Assembly: GCA_945883235.1 (NCBI GenBank)
Contig: CAMCXF010000001.1
Span: 1 to 64,000 of the forward strand
Source of the DNA: Phenylobacterium deserti
GTDB lineage: Bacteria; Pseudomonadota; Alphaproteobacteria; Caulobacterales; Caulobacteraceae
Reading direction: 5' to 3'
DNA length: 64,000 nt
Part shown: piece after piece, positions 39,715-48,065 of the stretch
Position numbering within the stretch: position 1 is the stretch's first letter
Layout of the letters: each line of letters opens with the position of its first letter
Translations under genes and position numbers: made by a program
The notes under the pieces: generated by a model
What the model was told of the DNA's origin: nothing
Database searches by the model: none
What the model saw: the letters and a program-made list of their open reading frames with translations, nothing else

Positions 39715-40140
39715 TCAGGCCGTCCGCCTGAGCGCGCCGCTGCCGATAAGGCCAACCAGATACATTCCGGCAAGCCCGATGTTGGGGACGACGTTCATTG
39801 CGAAACCGGTGGCGACCGAGAGGAAGCTGTCGATGATGAACCACGCGGCCATGCCGGCCGAAACAGCGTTCCAGAGCGGACGACCTGCCTCGCCGGCGTC
39901 GATCGCAGCGCGGACCACGAGCGTGAGCATTACCGCCCATCCAATCGATACGCCGCCCATCACCGCGAGGCTGAATCGCATGGGCGCATTCCATACGATT
40001 TCACTGGGGCCCTGCAAGCCTGAGAACACCAGACTGACCGGTCCGCTGGTGGCCTCGAACGCTCCGCCAGCCAGGACAATTCCGAAGATCCCTATCGAAA
40101 GACACCAAACGAAAAACCAGGTGCGCCAGAAACCGGACAT
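39715..40140 (-). CDS. Hypothetical membrane protein, four helices
   Basis: The protein is about 141 residues beginning MSGFWRTWFFVWCLSIGIFG. The ATG at 40140 has GGGAGAG upstream. Four hydrophobic helices are predicted by eye (residues 5-25, 55-75, 95-113 and 118-136), with short polar loops and a basic end (ALRRTA). I recognise no family. The neighbours give no clear context. Confidence 0.72.
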   Translation of the reverse strand: MSGFWRTWFFVWCLSIGIFGIVLAGGAFEATSGPVSLVFSGLQGPSEIVWNAPMRFSLAVMGGVSIGWAVMLTLVVRAAIDAGEAGRPLWNAVSAGMAAWFIIDSFLSVATGFAMNVVPNIGLAGMYLVGLIGSGALRRTA

Positions 40141-40216
40141 GTTGCTCTCCCTTGTTGGCGACATGTCTAGAAGGCCTGCTATGCGGACTCCATTACCCTT
40201 GAGGTCATGGTTTCAG

Positions 40217-41029
40217 TCAGGACGGCTGGCCCGCCATCCTCGCTTTGAACACCCCGTCGGGCAGGCGGGCGGCGCGGGAAGGGTGGATGAAGAAATAGTC
40301 CTTCCACGGCAGGTCTTCGACCAGGGTAGTGCGTTCCTCAAGACGGACGCCGTCGAGGGCGAACATGCGGTAGCCGCGCCTCAGAAACAGGTCGACCACC
40401 GCCTCACCTGAGCCGCCGAACCGGGACTGCAGCATCGGCGGATGGATTTCCAGCAGCACGTGGGGGTGGTCGCGGTCGAGAATCGTGGCGGCACCTTCCA
40501 GAGCTTTCTGTTCTGCACCCTCGATATCCATGCGGATGAAGTCGACGCGGTCGATGGCGTGTTCGGCGCAGAAGGCATCAAGCGTGACCACCGGAGTCAT
40601 CTGGGTTTCCATGCCGGTGTCTTCGAGATCCGGCCGTGCCGGTCCATTGGGCCGCGTCTCGGCGACAAAGGCGTAGGCGCGACCCATACGGCCCGAGGAT
40701 TTCTTGGGCGTCACCAGCATCAACTCGCCCGGCTTGTCTGCCACAGCGGCGTGGATGGCAGTCACCTGTTTGCCCATGCGATGCCAGGCGATGCCAAGGG
40801 TCAAGACCTCGAACGCAAACGCCGAGGGCTCAAAGGCGTAGATGGTGGCCCTGGGTGCCACGCGGGTCATGACATAGGAATGGCGACCGTCACTGGCCCC
40901 CACATGCAGGCAGGTGGGGGCACCGGACAACAGATCGGCCAGGTAGGGGGTCTCCGGCTCATGCTTGGCCCAGCTACGATTGCGGCGCCAGGCGCGGAAA
41001 GCGTGGTTGAGCACGCGCAGGGATGGCAT
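40217..41029 (-). CDS. FkbM family methyltransferase
   Basis: The 270-residue SAM-dependent methyltransferase has the binding segment TCLHVGASDGRHSYVMTRVA, the acidic IYAFEPSAFAFEVL, and the FkbM signature VTLDAFCAEHAIDRVDFIRM with DIEGAEQKALEGA. FkbM enzymes O-methylate sugars or polyketides. Genes of this kind often modify surface polysaccharides; the glycosyltransferase at 31.4 kb is too far away to link directly. It ends an apparent unit with ubiG upstream. Confidence 0.9.
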   Translation of the reverse strand: MPSLRVLNHAFRAWRRNRSWAKHEPETPYLADLLSGAPTCLHVGASDGRHSYVMTRVAPRATIYAFEPSAFAFEVLTLGIAWHRMGKQVTAIHAAVADKPGELMLVTPKKSSGRMGRAYAFVAETRPNGPARPDLEDTGMETQMTPVVTLDAFCAEHAIDRVDFIRMDIEGAEQKALEGAATILDRDHPHVLLEIHPPMLQSRFGGSGEAVVDLFLRRGYRMFALDGVRLEERTTLVEDLPWKDYFFIHPSRAARLPDGVFKARMAGQPS

Positions 41030-41053
41030 CGGAACTCCTCGTCGACCACAGAC

Positions 41054-41812
41054 CTAGGCCGCGTCGCGCACCACAGTCATCATGTAGTTCACGCCGACAT
41101 CGCTGGATTCCGTCCATTTCCCGGCGAGCGGGTTGAAGACGACGCCGAAGGGACCGTCCACGGTGACCGGCTGGCCCGAGAGAAAGCCACGCAGCTCGTC
41201 GGGCGTCAGGAACTTGTTCCAGTCGTGGGTGCCGATGGGCAGCCAGCGCAACACATATTCGGCCCCCAACTTGGCAAGGGCGAAAGCCTTCAGCGTGCGG
41301 TTGAGAGTGGCGACGATCATCAGGCCACCGGGCTTGAGGAGTTGGGCGCAGGACCGAAGGTACTCTCCCGGGTCGGCGACATGCTCGATCACCTCCATGT
41401 TGAGGATCACATCAAATGCTGGCTCGCCAGCCTCGATCAACGCTTCGGCGGTCGAGGCACGGTAGTCGATGTCGAGACCCTGTTCCGCCGCATGGGCGGA
41501 GGCGGTGCCGATGTTGCGCTCCGACGCATCAACGCCGGTCACCTGGAAGCCCAGCCGGGTCATGGGTTCGCTCAGCAGCCCACCGCCACAGCCGATATCC
41601 AGCAGGCGCAGACCCTCGAACGGGCGGCGTGCGGTGGAATCGCGTCGAAAGCGGTAAAGCCCCTGATCGCGGATAAAGGCCAGCCGGACGGGATTGAACT
41701 TGTGCAAGGGCGCGAACTTGCCACGTGGGTCCCACCACTCGGCGGCGATGCGTGAGAAGCGCTCGACCTCGGCAGGATCGATGCTGGAACGTGCGGCGGC
41801 GGGCGAACTCAT
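41054..41812 (-). CDS. ubiG: Ubiquinone biosynthesis O-methyltransferase
   Basis: UbiG carries out both O-methylations in ubiquinone synthesis. The ATG at 41812 has AGAAGGGGG directly upstream and gives 252 residues starting [20 protein letters not shown]. Motif I reads [20 protein letters not shown] and post-motifs include [20 protein letters not shown] and [13 protein letters not shown]. The N-terminal [20 protein letters not shown] is diagnostic. It diverges from lysC, a neighbourhood common in alphaproteobacteria. Confidence 0.96.
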   Translation of the reverse strand: MSSPAAARSSIDPAEVERFSRIAAEWWDPRGKFAPLHKFNPVRLAFIRDQGLYRFRRDSTARRPFEGLRLLDIGCGGGLLSEPMTRLGFQVTGVDASERNIGTASAHAAEQGLDIDYRASTAEALIEAGEPAFDVILNMEVIEHVADPGEYLRSCAQLLKPGGLMIVATLNRTLKAFALAKLGAEYVLRWLPIGTHDWNKFLTPDELRGFLSGQPVTVDGPFGVVFNPLAGKWTESSDVGVNYMMTVVRDAA

Positions 41813-41934
41813 TCCCCCTTCTAGCAACCCCGCAGCGCATGTCCAAAGGCCGGAGACGTTGCAGCACAGCCTAGCCGTCGCTAGAAGGCACCGCCCTTCG
41901 CCGGCAAAGCAATGATGGTAGGTAGCCAGAGCCC

Positions 41935-43182
41935 ATGTCACGGCTGGTCATGAAATTCGGCGGCACCTCGGTGGCCGATCTGGAACGCATCCGACGCGTA
42001 GCGCGTCTGGTGAACGCTGAAGTGCTGGCCGGCCATCAGGTGGCGGTTGTCGTATCCGCCATGTCAGGCAAGACCAACGAGCTGGTGGCCTGGACCGATG
42101 GCTCCGGTGCGGCGGCGGCGGGGCTACCGCCCTCGGACGATGAGTACGACGTGGTGGTGGCATCCGGTGAGCAAGTCACCGCCGGCCTGCTGGCCATGAC
42201 ACTGCGCAACATGGGTGTGTCCGCCCGCTCCTGGATGGGCTGGCAGATCCCGATCATCGCCGACGACGCGCATGGTCGCGCCCGCATCGACGACATTTCG
42301 CCCGAGAAACTGGGCGGAGCGATGGATGCCGGCGAAGTCGCGGTGATTGCCGGATTCCAGGGGGTCACCCGCGACGGTCGCATCGCCACGCTGGGCCGGG
42401 GCGGATCGGATACGAGCGCCGTGGCCATCGCGGCCGCTCTGGGCGCACCCTGTGACATCTACACCGACGTGGACGGAGTCTACACCACCGACCCCAGGAT
42501 TGAATCCAAGGCCCGCAAGCTGGCGCGGATTTCGTACGAAGAAATGCTGGAAATGGCCTCGCTGGGGGCCAAGGTACTGCAGACCCGCTCGGTCGAGCTG
42601 GCCATGGCCTACAAGGTGCCCTTGCGGGTGCTGTCGAGTTTTGTCGAGCCGGGTGAAGCGCCCGGCCAGGGCACCATCGTTTGCGACGAGGAGGATATCG
42701 TGGAGAAGCGGATCGTGAGCGGCGTGGCCTACAGCCGCGACGAGGCGAAGATCAGCCTCTTCGGCCTGCCCGACCATCCGGGCGTGTCGTCGGCGATCTT
42801 TGGCGCGCTGGCCGACGCCAACGTCAACGTGGACATGATCGTCCAGTCCAAGGCCCGCACCGCTGACACGGCCAACATGGAGTTCACCGTCGGCAAGCGC
42901 GACGCCCAGCGTGCCGTCGAGATCGTTCGGGCCGCCCAACCGCAGATCGGCTTCCTGGACATCGCCGTGAACGACGATGTGGCCAAGGTCTCGGTGATCG
43001 GGGTCGGCATGCGCAGCCACACCGGCGTGGCCAAGTCGATGTTCCAGGCCCTCGCCGAGAAGGGCGTCAACATCCAGGTGATCTCGACATCCGAGATCAA
43101 GATCAGCGTGCTGATCGATGCAGCCTATACCGAGCTGGCGGTGCGCGCGCTCCATGCGGCTTACGGGCTGGATCAGCTTTAG
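41935..43182 (+). CDS. lysC: Aspartate kinase
   Basis: LysC phosphorylates aspartate, the entry to lysine, threonine and methionine synthesis, and feeds Asd encoded at 14.8 kb. The 415-residue protein has the kinase start [40 protein letters not shown] and [12 protein letters not shown]. Two C-terminal ACT domains ([20 protein letters not shown] and [20 protein letters not shown]) give feedback control, as [19 protein letters not shown] suggests. Length is normal for the monofunctional enzyme. Confidence 0.97.
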   Translation: MSRLVMKFGGTSVADLERIRRVARLVNAEVLAGHQVAVVVSAMSGKTNELVAWTDGSGAAAAGLPPSDDEYDVVVASGEQVTAGLLAMTLRNMGVSARSWMGWQIPIIADDAHGRARIDDISPEKLGGAMDAGEVAVIAGFQGVTRDGRIATLGRGGSDTSAVAIAAALGAPCDIYTDVDGVYTTDPRIESKARKLARISYEEMLEMASLGAKVLQTRSVELAMAYKVPLRVLSSFVEPGEAPGQGTIVCDEEDIVEKRIVSGVAYSRDEAKISLFGLPDHPGVSSAIFGALADANVNVDMIVQSKARTADTANMEFTVGKRDAQRAVEIVRAAQPQIGFLDIAVNDDVAKVSVIGVGMRSHTGVAKSMFQALAEKGVNIQVISTSEIKISVLIDAAYTELAVRALHAAYGLDQL

Positions 43183-43239
43183 ACGGCCAGCCTGACGGCG
43201 ACCCGGCAACGCTTCACGCGTTTAAATTGAAGCCCCGCC

Positions 43240-43491
43240 CTACCTCGTCGGGAGGTCGCGTATCTCGACGGTGCCGCCCGCTTCGAACACCGGGTTGCCG
43301 GCCAGCAGCAGCCGTGCGTGGGCTGTAGGGGCTGGGGTCGCGCCTGATTTGCGCTCGCACTGACCGTCACCAATGGCGCTGCCGCCTTGAAAGACACCGG
43401 CCTCGCGCAGCCGCGAGAGATAGGGCTCCCAGTCCTGTCCCGCGCCGCCCGCCGGGTCGTCATCGTGCATCAGGAAGATATAGTCTGCCAT
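43240..43491 (-). CDS. YCII-related (YciI-like) protein
   Basis: This 83-residue dimeric ferredoxin-like protein begins MADYIFLMHDDDPAGGAGQD. The family pattern of a small beta-alpha-beta with WEPYLSRLREAGVFQGGSAI followed by a C-terminal strand and the ending EIRDLPTR is seen. YciI-like proteins are poorly characterised; some have dehydratase-like or binding roles. The ATG overlaps the stop of the NifU-like gene (TGATG), so it is translated with it. Confidence 0.78.
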   Translation of the reverse strand: MADYIFLMHDDDPAGGAGQDWEPYLSRLREAGVFQGGSAIGDGQCERKSGATPAPTAHARLLLAGNPVFEAGGTVEIRDLPTR

Positions 43492-43925
43492 CAGGTTTCC
43501 TTTCCGACAGCCTCACGCACGGCCTCGGTCACGGCGTCAAACGCCAGCATCGTCGAGGTGTGGCGTGCCGGGTAGTCCTTGACCGGTGCCAGGAGCGCCA
43601 GATCTGCAAAACGGCCCTCCGGTGCCGGCCCGTCCGCCTTGAGCATGGCGCGAAAGGCATCGCGCGTGGTTTCGAGCTCGGCAAGGCTGGCCCCGATGAC
43701 ATGGGCCCCCAGCACCGAAGCCGAGGCCTGGCCCAGCGCACAGGCGCTGACATCCTGTGCGAAATCGGTGACCTGGCCACCCTTGACCATCACGTCGACG
43801 ATGATGCGGCTGCCACACAGCTTGGACACTTTTTCAGCGCTGGCGTCTGGCGCGGCCAGCCGCCCGGCCCGCGGCATCTCGGCCGCCAGTCGTAGCAGTT
43901 TCGCCGAGTAGAGAGCGTCTATCAT
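43491..43925 (-). CDS. Iron-sulfur cluster assembly scaffold protein, NifU/IscU-like
   Basis: The protein is about 144 residues starting MIDALYSAKLLRLAAEMPRA. The ATG at 43925 has TAGGGGCG upstream; the ORF start at 43997 adds a basic stretch. The IscU/SufU fold is seen with two of the usual three cysteines (SKLCGSR and SACALGQAS). The third position falls near YPARHTSTMLAFDAV, which has no Cys, so the site may use His or Asp. It would assemble or carry Fe-S clusters. It lies in the cysS leftward operon and precedes the YciI-like gene. Confidence 0.85.
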   Translation of the reverse strand: MIDALYSAKLLRLAAEMPRAGRLAAPDASAEKVSKLCGSRIIVDVMVKGGQVTDFAQDVSACALGQASASVLGAHVIGASLAELETTRDAFRAMLKADGPAPEGRFADLALLAPVKDYPARHTSTMLAFDAVTEAVREAVGKET

Positions 43926-44000
43926 CGCCCCTACGTCGGGGTTCGCGGCGCGGAAGTCAAACGAGGGTCGGCGACGGGGCGCCGGTCCGGAGGTCAAGTA

Positions 44001-45248
44001 TCATGACGCGATCACCTTCAGCGCGGCGACCAGCGCGTCCATCTGGTCGGCAGAATTCACAAAGGACGGTGAGACACGGATGCACGCGCCCTTGGCCACA
44101 CCGCCGCGTTCGATGGTGAAGATGCGATGCCGATCAAGCAGCAGCGTCTTGAGCGCCTGAGCCTGGGCCAGGGTCGTCTGGCCCGCGATTCGGAAGGACG
44201 TCATCCCCGCATGGAGCGTGGGGTCGGGCGGCGTCAGCACCTGCACGCGCGGATGGTCCCGAAGCGTTTCGGCCCAGCGATCCCGCAGAAAGAGCAGGCG
44301 CCGCGCCTTGGCGGCAGGGCCAACGGCCGCATGCGCGTCGAGCGCGTCGGAGACGGTCAGTACGCTGGCATAGCTGACCGTGCCCAGGTGGGCCCGCGCC
44401 TCTATCCGGTCGCTGGGTCCCTCCAGAATCGAGACTTCGATGTCCGGGATGCGGTCCTTGCGAATGTAGACCAGCCCGACGCCCAACGGACTGCCGATCC
44501 ATTTGTGCAGGTTCAGGCCCGCAAACTCGACGCCCATCTCACGCAGCGAGAACTCGGTCTGTCCCAGCGCATGGCCGCAATCCAACAGGACATCGACGCC
44601 GCGCGACTTGGCCAGCGCCGTGATTTCCTTGACCGGCGGGATCAGGCCGGTGCGGTGACTGAGGTGGGTCAACAGCATCATCCGGACATCCGGATTGGCT
44701 TTCAGCGCTCGGTCATAGGCGTCGATCAGTGCCTGCTTGGTGGCGGGCTCCGGCAGGTCGAACTTCACCACGCGCACACCCCGGAGCCTGGCCAGAGAGT
44801 CCATGCCCACCTGCATGCTGTCGTAGTCGAGATCGGCATAGAGCAAGGCGTCGCCCGGCTTCAGCCGATTATAGCCGGCGATCAGCACCAGCATGGATTC
44901 AGTGCCGCCGCGCGTGAAAGCGATCTCGTCCACGCCGACGCCCAGAAAGGCCGCTGCCTTGGCCCGGACCGCCTGAACCTCTCCCAATGCCGCGCGGCGC
45001 GTGTAGAGGGAAGTCTCGCGGTTCACCTTGGCCAGCTTCTGCTCGTAGATGGCACGCACGGCGCGGGTCATCGCGCCGAACTGGCCGTTCTCCAGCTGGA
45101 TCACACCCGGCGGCGGTATGTCGTAAAGTGCGGCGACCCTGGCCCAGTGCGCCTCGTCGCGAGCCAGCGCGGAGGGGTCGGCGGCCTTGGCTGGAACGGC
45201 CAGCGCCGTCGCTCCGGCGGAGAGAACAGCGCGGCGTGAGGGCGTCAT
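44001..45248 (-). CDS. Exported class V aminotransferase-fold enzyme (PLP)
   Basis: The protein is about 415 residues from the ATG at 45248, which follows CCGGAG; the ORF start at 45308 lies inside the upstream sulfatase. It starts MTPSRRAVLSAGATALAVPA, a Tat-like signal with SRRAVL. The PLP enzyme has the cofactor Asp in LLDCGHALGQ and the Schiff-base Lys in NLHKWIGSPLG. It resembles isopenicillin-N-epimerase and cysteine-desulfurase-like proteins. Export of a folded PLP enzyme by Tat is unusual but known. The substrate is unknown. Confidence 0.87.
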   Translation of the reverse strand: MTPSRRAVLSAGATALAVPAKAADPSALARDEAHWARVAALYDIPPPGVIQLENGQFGAMTRAVRAIYEQKLAKVNRETSLYTRRAALGEVQAVRAKAAAFLGVGVDEIAFTRGGTESMLVLIAGYNRLKPGDALLYADLDYDSMQVGMDSLARLRGVRVVKFDLPEPATKQALIDAYDRALKANPDVRMMLLTHLSHRTGLIPPVKEITALAKSRGVDVLLDCGHALGQTEFSLREMGVEFAGLNLHKWIGSPLGVGLVYIRKDRIPDIEVSILEGPSDRIEARAHLGTVSYASVLTVSDALDAHAAVGPAAKARRLLFLRDRWAETLRDHPRVQVLTPPDPTLHAGMTSFRIAGQTTLAQAQALKTLLLDRHRIFTIERGGVAKGACIRVSPSFVNSADQMDALVAALKVIAS

Positions 45249-45264
45249 CGGCGTGAGCTCCGGA

Positions 45265-47496
45265 TTACTGTCGCGCCATTTCCGCCGCCCCGACGGCCTC
45301 ACCGTCAAGTGTCTGATCGTCGCCCATGGTCACGGTGACCTTGCGAAGGGTCCCGGTGAACGCAAATGGGGCAGCATAGCCTGCGACGGGACTTCCACGG
45401 TCAAGGCCGATGTCCAGACCTGACCACGATATGAAGTTGCCGAAACCGGTGGTGGCGACCACCTCTCCGGCCGCTGCGCCGTCGATAATCAGGGTGAAGG
45501 TGCGGGGTCCAGTATCGGGACGATATGCGACCACTCCGAGCCGCGCCGCGGTGGGCGGAATCGGTGCCGAGGTAACGGTGGTCTTTTCGCCACCGATGTT
45601 GAGCGTATGGTGCAGCCGCCCATCCTGCAGATACAGACTGTAGCCGCTGGTGGCGTCGCCATGGGCGATCAGCACACCCTCAGCGCCAGGTTTGAGCACC
45701 ACATCCGCCTCGATCCGATAGCTGCGGGCGCGGACGTCGGGGGCGACGTCCGTCGGCAGGTGTCCCATGCCAGCGTGCAGCACGAACTTGCGTCGTGCGC
45801 CATGGAAGCGGGCCGAGTTCTCGGCGAAGCGCGGACCGAAGCGGTCATCCAGCGGCAGCACCTTGTGGACTTCGGCCGCAGCCCACCACGCGTCGACCAG
45901 GGTCTTGAGCCGTTCGGGATCCTGTTCGGCGAGGTCGCGGGTTTCCGCGAAGTCGTGGTCCAGGTGATAGAGTTCCCAGCGGTCATCGTCGAAGGGCGTC
46001 CCTGGGGGATGGAACGCCACGGCCTTCCAGCCGTCGTTCCACAGACCACGGTGCCCGAACATTTCAAAGTACTGGGATTTAATGCGCGGCGGCGCGCCGG
46101 GATTGTGCAGACTGGCGGCGAAACTCTCGCCCTCCAGCGGCCATTGGGGAACGCCCGCGATGGTGTCCGGCAACGCATCGATCCCGATCATCTCCAGCAA
46201 GGTGGGCACCACGTCACAAGCGTGCGCGAAACGGGTGCGGACCTCGCCCCGCGCCGCCACCTTTGCCGGCCAGGAGATGACCAGCGGATCGCGGATGCCC
46301 CCGCCGTGGGTGTTCTGCTTGTAACGCCGCAGCGGGGTGTTGGACGCCATCGCCCAGCCCTGCGGAAAGTTGGAGTGGGTATCAGGCCCGCCGATGTCGT
46401 CGATGCGGGCGATCTTCTCAGCCATGGATTCGGGCCGCATGTTGAAGGGGCCCATGGCGTTGACGAAGCCCTGCGGGCCGCCTTCCTGACTGGCACCATT
46501 GTCCGACATCACCAGGATCAGGGTGTCGTCGCGCAGGCCCGCGCGCTCCAGGAAGTCGACCAGCCTGGCCAGATGCTGATCGGCGTGATCCAGCATGGCC
46601 GCAAACGCGCTCTGCAGACGGGTGAACAGCCGACGCTCTTCGGCGGGATAACTGTCCCAGGCCCGGACCCCGTCGTTGCGATCCGGCACCTGCGTGTCCG
46701 CCGGGACCAGGCCCATGGCGATCTGGCGCGACAGGCGCTGCTCGCGCTCCACGTCCCAGCCGTGCTCGAAGACGGCGTCATAGCTGCGGATCAGGTCGGC
46801 GGGAGCCTGGTGCGGTGCATGACACGCGCCCAGAGCAAGCCAGGTCAACCAGGGTTTGTCAGGCGCATCGGCGGTATGATCGGCGATGAAGCGGATCGCC
46901 TCGTCCACCAGGTCTGACGTCAGATGGTAGCCGTCCGCGAACATTCCCGGCGGGGCCACCGGCGTGTTGTCGCGCACCAGTTCCGGCGCGTACTGGTCGG
47001 TCTCGGCGTCCATGAAGCCGTAGAAGCGGTCGAACCCGCGCCCCAGCGGCCAGCCGTCGAAGGGTCCGGATGGCCCGGTCTCGGTCAGCGGCGTCACATG
47101 CCACTTGCCCAACATGTAGTTGCGGTAGCCGTGAGGTCTCAGCAGTTCGGGCAGGATCCCCGCCTCCCGGGCGATCTTGCCGCGATAGCCGGGGTAGCCG
47201 CTGTCGAAATTGGCCAGGCAGCCCACGCCCACCGAATGGTGGTTGCGCCCGCTGAGTAGCGCCGCCCGCGTCGTCGAGCACATGGCGGTGGTGTGAAAGC
47301 CCGAGTATCTCAAGCCCTCGGCGGCCAGCCGGTCGATGGTCGGTGTGCGGATGGGCGAGCCATAACAGCCGAAGTCCGAGAACCCTACGTCGTCGAACAG
47401 CACGACCAGAATGTTCGGCGCGCCCTTGGGTGGCTTTGGGGATTCCGGCCAATGCGGCGTCGACTCCGCCACGGTGCGACCGATCTTTGCCGCCAT
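45265..47496 (-). CDS. Arylsulfatase
   Basis: The protein is about 743 residues beginning MAAKIGRTVAESTPHWPESP. The ATG at 47496 has GGGGGGA upstream; the ORF start at 47859 is inside the SRPBCC gene. It has a metal-binding start (NILVVLFDDVGFSDFGCYGS), the modified-residue motif AMCSTTRAALLSGRNHHSVG, MLGKWHVTP, and LVMSDNGASQEGG. The motif is C-S-T-T-R, lacking the Pro of CxPxR used for formylglycine formation. There is no clear signal peptide. A C-terminal lectin-like jelly-roll region (residues 570-740) follows. It lies in the cysS operon. Confidence 0.9.
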   Translation of the reverse strand: MAAKIGRTVAESTPHWPESPKPPKGAPNILVVLFDDVGFSDFGCYGSPIRTPTIDRLAAEGLRYSGFHTTAMCSTTRAALLSGRNHHSVGVGCLANFDSGYPGYRGKIAREAGILPELLRPHGYRNYMLGKWHVTPLTETGPSGPFDGWPLGRGFDRFYGFMDAETDQYAPELVRDNTPVAPPGMFADGYHLTSDLVDEAIRFIADHTADAPDKPWLTWLALGACHAPHQAPADLIRSYDAVFEHGWDVEREQRLSRQIAMGLVPADTQVPDRNDGVRAWDSYPAEERRLFTRLQSAFAAMLDHADQHLARLVDFLERAGLRDDTLILVMSDNGASQEGGPQGFVNAMGPFNMRPESMAEKIARIDDIGGPDTHSNFPQGWAMASNTPLRRYKQNTHGGGIRDPLVISWPAKVAARGEVRTRFAHACDVVPTLLEMIGIDALPDTIAGVPQWPLEGESFAASLHNPGAPPRIKSQYFEMFGHRGLWNDGWKAVAFHPPGTPFDDDRWELYHLDHDFAETRDLAEQDPERLKTLVDAWWAAAEVHKVLPLDDRFGPRFAENSARFHGARRKFVLHAGMGHLPTDVAPDVRARSYRIEADVVLKPGAEGVLIAHGDATSGYSLYLQDGRLHHTLNIGGEKTTVTSAPIPPTAARLGVVAYRPDTGPRTFTLIIDGAAAGEVVATTGFGNFISWSGLDIGLDRGSPVAGYAAPFAFTGTLRKVTVTMGDDQTLDGEAVGAAEMARQ

Positions 47497-47498
47497 GG

Positions 47499-48065
47499 TT
47501 ATCGTCCCCCCGCCCATTCCGCCTCGGCGCGAGCCTTCAGAGCCTCGTTCATGGCCATGAACCCGCGTTGCACAGCGCGACCCATGCGGTTGCCAAGCGA
47601 TGGCCCCATGAGGCCGCCGAAGATTTCGCCGTTGTCGACGACGCAGGCCTGGTTCGCGAGAGGCTCGATCTCGATGTAGCGAAGGGTGCGGATCAGGCCG
47701 CCCATCATCCGCAGTTCCCAGTGCAACTGCGCGTTGGGCACCCATTCCAGCACCTTGGGCTTCAGCGCCTGCGGCGGCTGGCCGGGCAACGCCAAGGTCA
47801 CCGACAGCACCTCGCCCAGTCGGATCTGGCCTGTGGCACTGGGGTAAGTCGGGTTCCACTCGGCCCAGCGGTCCAGGTCATAGAGGATATCCCAGATGAC
47901 CTCGGCCGGCGCCTGAATGCCGATCCGGGCCTCAACCCTCAGGCCGGCATGCGTCTTCGGTGGCGGCAGTTTTCCAGCGTCTTCCATGGCCGTCATGCGC
48001 GGCCCGAGGGTTCCACGCTTGGCGAACGGGCCTGCCAGCAGGTCAGGTTCGGGCTTGATCGGCAT
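47499..48065 (-). CDS. SRPBCC family protein (START-like ligand binding)
   Basis: The 188-residue protein has a helix-grip fold: RVEARIGIQAPAEVIWDILY, DLDRWAEWNPTYPSATGQIR, then VLSVTLALPGQPPQALKPKV and LIRTLRYIEIEPLANQACVV. Such proteins bind hydrophobic ligands or catalyse cyclisation. Its ATG overlaps the cysS stop by one base (TGATG), and its stop lies just before the arylsulfatase ATG. The arylsulfatase neighbour suggests the two act on one aromatic or sterol sulfate, but this is inference. Confidence 0.85.
   Translation of the reverse strand: MPIKPEPDLLAGPFAKRGTLGPRMTAMEDAGKLPPPKTHAGLRVEARIGIQAPAEVIWDILYDLDRWAEWNPTYPSATGQIRLGEVLSVTLALPGQPPQALKPKVLEWVPNAQLHWELRMMGGLIRTLRYIEIEPLANQACVVDNGEIFGGLMGPSLGNRMGRAVQRGFMAMNEALKARAEAEWAGGR

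Noticed and set aside
40442-41755. 437-residue plus-strand ORF
   Set aside because: Antisense to the FkbM methyltransferase and ubiG genes.
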